Positions 14,026 to 17,132 of a DNA stretch of 17,132 bases are shown piece after piece. Below the pieces are notes generated by a model. The model made no database searches. It was not told the DNA's origin and saw only the letters and a program-made list of their open reading frames with translations. Position 1 is the stretch's first letter; the number at the start of each line of letters is the position of its first letter. The position numbers and the translations under genes were made by a program. The stretch comes from a bacterium (Candidatus Howlettbacteria) CG_4_10_14_0_8_um_filter_40_9 (GTDB lineage: Bacteria; Patescibacteriota; CPR2; UBA1875; GCA-2785325): assembly GCA_002785325.1 (NCBI GenBank), contig PFMH01000010.1, forward strand, positions 2,867 through 19,998. Reading direction: 5' to 3'.

Positions 14026-14060
14026 AAAAAAGGCCTCTGTAAGTAGACAAAGACCTTTTT
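14026..14060 (-). terminator. intrinsic terminator between the anchored protein gene and dnaX
   Basis: Arms AAAAAGGCCTCTGT (14027-14040) and ACAAAGACCTTTTT (14047-14060) pair at 12 of 14 positions, the other two being possible G-U pairs, with a 6-nt loop. Runs of U follow on either strand, so it could work both ways. It lies 33 nt beyond the stop of the gene at 14093. Confidence 0.8.
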
Positions 14061-14092
14061 CTGGTTATAAGTTAAGAGTTTTTGTGGATAAG

Positions 14093-14719
14093 CTAATTTA
14101 AAAGTTTAAATGTTTTTATAATTGTCTTGATATCAGCAGACGCCTGCTCCTGAGTAAGCCCCTTCATGTCTATCATCCCATTGCCCTGGCTCCAACCAAA
14201 AACATAACCACTATTCTCTCCAATTTTTTGACTTTTTGGACCCTCAGCAGACTGAGCTTCTTCCCATTGTTTTATTGTATAAACTCCGATTGCCATAGGG
14301 GAATCATAATATTTTACAAACCCCATTTCAAAAGCTGTACTCACCTCTTTACGAGGAAGGCCTATAGAAATTGTCTTAGTCCCACCCTCAATAATTTCGT
14401 CCGTAGTCCCGTAATCTTTCCATGTGTCAGGAAGAGTCAGCTCAAATCCGTACTGGGAATTTGTATATTTTACAGCTATAGTTTTTGTTTCAGTTGCCTT
14501 GTCTTTTTCTTTTTGTGCAACCGTAGCTGCGTCTTCGGTGGCCTTCTTTTGAGCTTCATTATCCTTTTGCAACTGGTCGATTAAGCTCTGCTGGGCTTTG
14601 TTTTGCTGATTTAGGACATAATATGTTGATCCCCCGATGACACCTGCTGTCGAAAGAATAACTAAGATTAATACTAATATTCTGTGGTCTCTGTTTGTAG
14701 GTTCTAATGTTGGTTGTAT
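14093..14719 (-). CDS. membrane-anchored coiled-coil protein with C-terminal PsbP-like domain; apparent AUA start
   Basis: From TAA 14093-14095 the frame is open back to an in-frame TAA at 14731-14729. AAAGGAGG (14730-14723) is followed by GTT ATA CAA CCA; the ATA at 14719-14717 stands where a start is expected, and the first standard start in frame is a TTG at 14572, after the TM. The region before that TTG looks coding: QPTLEPTNRDHR, then the TM segment ILVLILVILSTAGVIGG, then a Gln/Lys-rich coiled coil (NQQNKAQQSLIDQLQKDNEA...). The remaining 130 residues (YTNSQYGFELTLPDTWKDY ... IKTIIKTFKLLN) resemble PsbP/lipoprotein-type beta domains. It is therefore a 208-aa protein anchored facing outward. 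Function unknown. Confidence 0.7.
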   Translation of the reverse strand: MQPTLEPTNRDHRILVLILVILSTAGVIGGSTYYVLNQQNKAQQSLIDQLQKDNEAQKKATEDAATVAQKEKDKATETKTIAVKYTNSQYGFELTLPDTWKDYGTTDEIIEGGTKTISIGLPRKEVSTAFEMGFVKYYDSPMAIGVYTIKQWEEAQSAEGPKSQKIGENSGYVFGWSQGNGMIDMKGLTQEQASADIKTIIKTFKLLN

Positions 14720-14740
14720 AACCCTCCTTTATAACAATTC

Positions 14741-14793
14741 GATTCTGACTTCGCTCCTCGAGCCTGAGCCTCGGAGTCGAAGACCAGAATGAC
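14741..14793. repeat. palindromic element upstream of the anchored protein gene
   Basis: The end CCAGAATGAC (14784-14793) matches the family end; GATTCTG is at the other side. The interior CTTCGCTCC / GGAGTCGAAG makes a separate hairpin. It lies 22 nt upstream of the AUA-start frame. Confidence 0.65.
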
Positions 14794-14847
14794 ACTATTT
14801 TAATTTATTAATTGATGCTTATTTGGAAATTGGATATTGGATATTAA

Positions 14848-14873
14848 GAATTAGAAATCTAAATTTCTAATTC
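14848..14873 (-). repeat. perfect 10-bp hairpin spanning a stop codon
   Basis: GAATTAGAAA (14848-14857) and TTTCTAATTC (14864-14873) with a 6-nt loop. The TAG stop of the gene at 14859 lies inside it. There is no U-tract. Confidence 0.5.
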
Positions 14874-15638
14874 CTTTACTCCTTCAGACGGTTCTTCCGG
14901 CTCGTTTGGAGCGGTCGTTTCTGGAGTTTCTTTTTTAATCTCGGGTTTAGCGGTCTCAGTCTCTTCGCTTGTGTCATCTTCTACTTCCTTTTCTAAATTC
15001 TCATCAACCGTTTCCACCTTATTTTCCGCGGAAACATCCGCACTCATTTCATTATTCGCTTCTGGAACTGGCTCATCTGACGTCACAGATATTTCATCAT
15101 TATCATTCGATATTCCTACCACATTTTCCACAACCGCCCACTCTGGAGTTCCTTCTTCAGGGATAATGATCGTGACCTCATGGCCGTCTTCCGCTTTGTG
15201 ATAAGCCGCCGATGCCTGAGAAACCTTATATGATTTCCCTTCGGCAACAACTCTAAAACCCGTGGTTTCCTTTATCAGCGTTCCGATAACCTTTTTTCTC
15301 GCTACAGGTCCGATCTGTTTAAATATAAAACTACCGTCGTCGCTTATCGTAAGCTTCAAGACATCACCTTGAACCAACTTTGACTTTGAGGCGTAATTTT
15401 CCGGAACTTTGTATTCTTTTTCGTCAGGGCCGATCATACTTACCCCGTCAAACACTCCTTCTACAACTTTTTCACCATCAAAAGAAGACAAGTCTTTTGC
15501 CTTTTCTTTCGCCCTTGAAACGGCATCAGAACTTGTCCCTGTAAGATTTCGGATTATTTGATCAGCACTTTGGATGCTATTTTTAGCACTCGTCAAAAGC
15601 TGCTGAATGATCTTTAGTTTATCTTTTTTTTCTGCCAT
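14859..15638 (-). CDS. conserved hypothetical protein with acidic C-terminal tail
   Basis: The 259-aa soluble protein has three parts: an N-terminal helical segment (1-50, KLKIIQQLLTSAKNSIQSAD, Ser/Ala/Lys rich), a beta-rich core of about 53-180 (EGVFDGVSMIGPDEKEY, YASKSKLVQGDVLKLTI, DGSFIFKQIGP, EDGHEVTIIIPEEG, EWAVVENVVG), and an acidic low-complexity tail of about 80 residues rich in Glu, Pro and Thr. From memory, proteins with this core recur in CPR genomes as hypothetical proteins; no database check was possible. The core's repeated V-x-G-D-x-L phrasing suggests a small beta-barrel, but no fold is claimed. The promoter is excellent, but the leader is only about 16 nt, A-rich and without a Shine-Dalgarno, so initiation may be near-leaderless. 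Confidence 0.85.
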   Translation of the reverse strand: MAEKKDKLKIIQQLLTSAKNSIQSADQIIRNLTGTSSDAVSRAKEKAKDLSSFDGEKVVEGVFDGVSMIGPDEKEYKVPENYASKSKLVQGDVLKLTISDDGSFIFKQIGPVARKKVIGTLIKETTGFRVVAEGKSYKVSQASAAYHKAEDGHEVTIIIPEEGTPEWAVVENVVGISNDNDEISVTSDEPVPEANNEMSADVSAENKVETVDENLEKEVEDDTSEETETAKPEIKKETPETTAPNEPEEPSEGVKELEI

Positions 15639-15660
15639 TTGTTTTTGTTTTTATGCTTAA

Positions 15661-15688
15661 ATTATAGCAAAATGAGAACTGCTGTCAA
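15661..15688 (-). promoter_or_regulatory. near-perfect sigma-70 promoter
   Basis: On the minus strand, TTGACA (15688-15683), 16 nt, TATAAT (15666-15661), with TGC before the -10 (extended). The predicted start is near 15654, about 16 nt before ATG 15638. It is the strongest promoter in the window. Confidence 0.85.
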
Positions 15689-15789
15689 TACCTACCGATC
15701 AACTTTTTTATTCAAGATAAAATAAATATATATTTCTATTTGTAAGTTTTTATATTGCATAAAAAATCTATATGAGCTAGCTTTATATT

Positions 15790-16137
15790 ATGAAGAAAAA
15801 ATTTAAACCACTTATGCTAAACCTTGCGGTTTTTGCGGCGACAACTGATAGTGTCCCAAAGGAAGTAAATCCGATACCGCAGGATAAGGCTCCAAATTCC
15901 GTCGCACAAATATTGTCGAATGTCATCATCTACATACTCGGATTTTCGGCAGCGCTTGCTGTGCTATTTATCATAATCGGAGGCTTAAGATTTATCATAT
16001 CGTCCGGAGATCAGACTGCCGCGGATCAGGCAAAAAAGATAGTACTTTATGCGGTACTGGGACTACTTATAATAATATTTTCTTTCGTCATCGTAACATT
16101 TGTAACAACCAGCATAGCACCGGTCATAGTACCGTGA
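15790..16137 (+). CDS. small two-TM protein, T4SS-pilin-like (TrbC/VirB2-type)
   Basis: The 115-aa protein is the only gene on the plus strand. It has a short Lys-rich N-terminus (KKKFKPLMLNLAVFAATTDS), possibly a weak signal peptide; a spacer; TM1 (ILSNVIIYILGFSAALAVLFIIIGGLRFI in its central part); a polar hinge SSGDQTAADQAKK; and TM2 (ILYAVLGLLIIIFSFVIVTFV). The IIGGxRFxxSxGD hinge followed by AKKxxxYAVLGL is the pattern of small CPR proteins grouped with T4SS pilins. The start ATG has no clear Shine-Dalgarno. It ends with TGA. No other conjugation genes are present, so a pilus or channel role is inference; an unrelated two-helix membrane protein is possible. Confidence 0.82.
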   Translation: MKKKFKPLMLNLAVFAATTDSVPKEVNPIPQDKAPNSVAQILSNVIIYILGFSAALAVLFIIIGGLRFIISSGDQTAADQAKKIVLYAVLGLLIIIFSFVIVTFVTTSIAPVIVP

Positions 16138-16405
16138 TATTAGTGATTAGTGATTAGATATTAGTCATTTGGTTTTTTTTATTCCGACTATCAGTTCGAA
16201 AAAAAGGATTAAAATGGTTGAAGACTTTGAAAATATCGCTTGCCCCTGTCATTCGTACCGACCATAGCGAAGAAATAGCAGTAAAACTGGAAAATTTAGA
16301 ATGTTCCGAAGGACAGGATCCTGATTTAGCGAATGCGACTTTCGGTCTTGAATGATAAATTTTTCTTAGGTTTTACCTATTTCGTAGCGTGTCGGAAGCT
16401 TTTTG

Positions 16406-16429
16406 TTACTTTTTGGCATCAAAAAGTAA
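16406..16429. terminator. TTACTTTTTG-GCAT-CAAAAAGTAA hairpin, possible bidirectional terminator
   Basis: A perfect 10-bp stem with a 4-nt loop, between the convergent pilin-like and tgt genes. T-rich stretches precede it but no clean U-tract follows, so a terminator role is only likely. Confidence 0.45.
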
Positions 16430-16446
16430 GAGGGTAAATAGTATTT

Positions 16447-16469
16447 GATTCTGAACAAGCCAGAATGAC
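16447..16469. repeat. 23-bp palindrome copy near the tgt end
   Basis: Inverted relative to the copies in the two genes; GATTCTG, AACAAG and CCAGAATGAC. One mismatch from the copies at 3498 and 12572. Confidence 0.8.
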
Positions 16470-16515
16470 GAAAAGCAAATTGCTACCAAAAAGTGGAAAA
16501 GAAAAAATAACCTTA

Positions 16516-17132
16516 TTATTTAGAATAATTTGAAATAAATCCTTTTTTAAACTCCATAAATTTATTCTCTTTTATAGAGGCACGTATATTTTTCATCAGA
16601 TTCAAAACGAAATGCAGATTGTGAATGGTCGTAAGCCTGATACCGAGAACTTCTTTCTCGCGAATAAGGTGGGAGATATAAGCTCGGGAGAAATTTTGAC
16701 AAGTATAACAACCGCAGTCTTTTTCGATCGGTTCCGAGTCTGTGATAAAGCTTTTATTATTCAGATTGAGTCTTCCGAAAGCAGTAAATACCGCTCCGTT
16801 TCTGGCTATACGTGTCGGAAGGACGCAATCGAACATATCTATGCCTCTTTCCACGGCATTAAGAAGATCTATCGGCTCGCCGACACCCATAAGGTATCTA
16901 GGTTTATCTTTTAGCAATATCGGCTCTATGATTTCTAGCATGTGATGCATCTCGTCTCTGGATTCCCCGACACTAAGCCCGCCGATGGCAACACCGTCAA
17001 ATCCAAGCTCAGAGATGACTTTTGCGCTTTCTTTTCGTAAATCATCATAGATAACTCCCTGTACTATTCCAAATAATGCCTGACTATTTTTGACATCTCT
17101 TGACTTTTTCTGATGAAAATATTTGACGCTCT
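16516..17132 (-). CDS. tgt: tRNA-guanine transglycosylase (5' end cut by window edge)
   Basis: Exchanges guanine 34 for the queuine precursor preQ1 in GUN-anticodon tRNAs. The frame is open from the window edge to TAA at 16516; 204 C-terminal residues are present. Motifs in order: NSQALFGIVQG, DGVAIGGLSVGES, PRYLMGVGEPIDLL, GIDMFDCVLPTR with the nucleophilic Asp of the family, and the zinc site CGCYTCxNFSRAYISHL followed by TTIHNLHFVLNLM. The ATG at 16950 is internal, not the start. LPTRIARNG replaces the usual LPTRNARNG, a minor change. No other queuosine gene is in view, as expected if the organism salvages the base or the pathway lies elsewhere. Confidence 0.96.
   Translation of the reverse strand, partial: SVKYFHQKKSRDVKNSQALFGIVQGVIYDDLRKESAKVISELGFDGVAIGGLSVGESRDEMHHMLEIIEPILLKDKPRYLMGVGEPIDLLNAVERGIDMFDCVLPTRIARNGAVFTAFGRLNLNNKSFITDSEPIEKDCGCYTCQNFSRAYISHLIREKEVLGIRLTTIHNLHFVLNLMKNIRASIKENKFMEFKKGFISNYSK

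Larger units (their letters stand above)
16138..16515. other. 378-nt convergent spacer, repeat-rich, no convincing gene
   Basis: The spacer opens with AT-rich TTAGTGATTAG iterations (16140-16165). GTCATTC at 16247-16253 and GAATGAT at about 16351-16357 form the ends of a large loose palindrome. A perfect 10-bp hairpin is at 16406-16429 and a 23-bp palindrome copy at 16447-16469. The longest ATG frames are under 20 codons. Confidence 0.6.

Noticed and set aside
14228..14584. 118-aa plus-strand frame
   Set aside because: It lies antisense to the anchored coiled-coil gene; its Cys/Phe-rich composition is what an antisense reading of that gene would give.
16214..16267. Short ATG frame (MVEDFENIACPCHSYRP) in the convergent spacer
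   Set aside because: Only 17 codons, and it ends inside a palindromic element; no hydrophobic or other gene-like feature.
16138..16515. tRNA or other structured RNA gene in the long spacer
   Set aside because: No T-loop-like GGTTCGA word, no CCA end and no cloverleaf pairing could be found; the structure is explained by palindromic repeats.

Overview
Gene content and style suggest a Candidate Phyla Radiation (Patescibacteria) bacterium. The evidence is an AT-rich sequence, ordinary bacterial housekeeping genes beside several multi-pass GT-C glycosyltransferases, a four-helix-bundle (S23/IVS-type) protein gene and a small T4SS-pilin-like membrane protein. TAG, TGA and TAA all end recognisable genes (dnaB and gtrA with TAG, ybaB and the pilin-like gene with TGA), so no stop-codon reassignment is visible. 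The assignment is by gene content and style only; no rRNA or tRNA gene was found.

Layout: almost every gene is on the minus strand, so transcription runs from high to low coordinates. From the right: a partial tgt (16516-17132); the single plus-strand gene, a pilin-like protein (15790-16137), convergent with tgt; a conserved unknown protein with an acidic tail and a near-perfect sigma-70 promoter (14859-15638); a membrane-anchored coiled-coil protein whose reading frame seems to begin at a non-canonical AUA (14093-14719); dnaX (12154-13884); dnaB (10682-12031); a surface-glycan block (3050-10583) of gtrA, an EamA transporter, three GT-C membrane glycosyltransferases and one GT2; a small two-TM protein gene broken by an in-frame TAG (2691-3050); ybaB, a four-helix-bundle gene and recR (1176-2548); an unannotated small ORF (870-1010); and a partial cysS (1-816).

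Functional links: dnaX, dnaB, ybaB and recR form the replication and recombination set, but the usual dnaX-ybaB-recR order is split. dnaX lies about 10 kb from ybaB, and an S23-type gene separates ybaB from recR. The glycan block makes sense as one pathway: a GT2 charges a polyprenyl phosphate, GtrA and possibly EamA move the carrier across the membrane, and the GT-C enzymes transfer the sugar outside.

The most striking structure is not a gene. A 23-bp palindrome beginning GTCATTCTGGCTTG occurs four times with at most one mismatch per copy. Two copies lie inside coding regions (a GT-C gene and dnaX), read in the same frame, and give the identical peptide DSGQARMT. dnaX carries a second, related pair of palindromes in the same linker. 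Related palindromes occur in other spacers, and a second dispersed repeat (GCGTCAGTTTTGCG-like) occurs three times, each between a predicted -10 box and a start codon.
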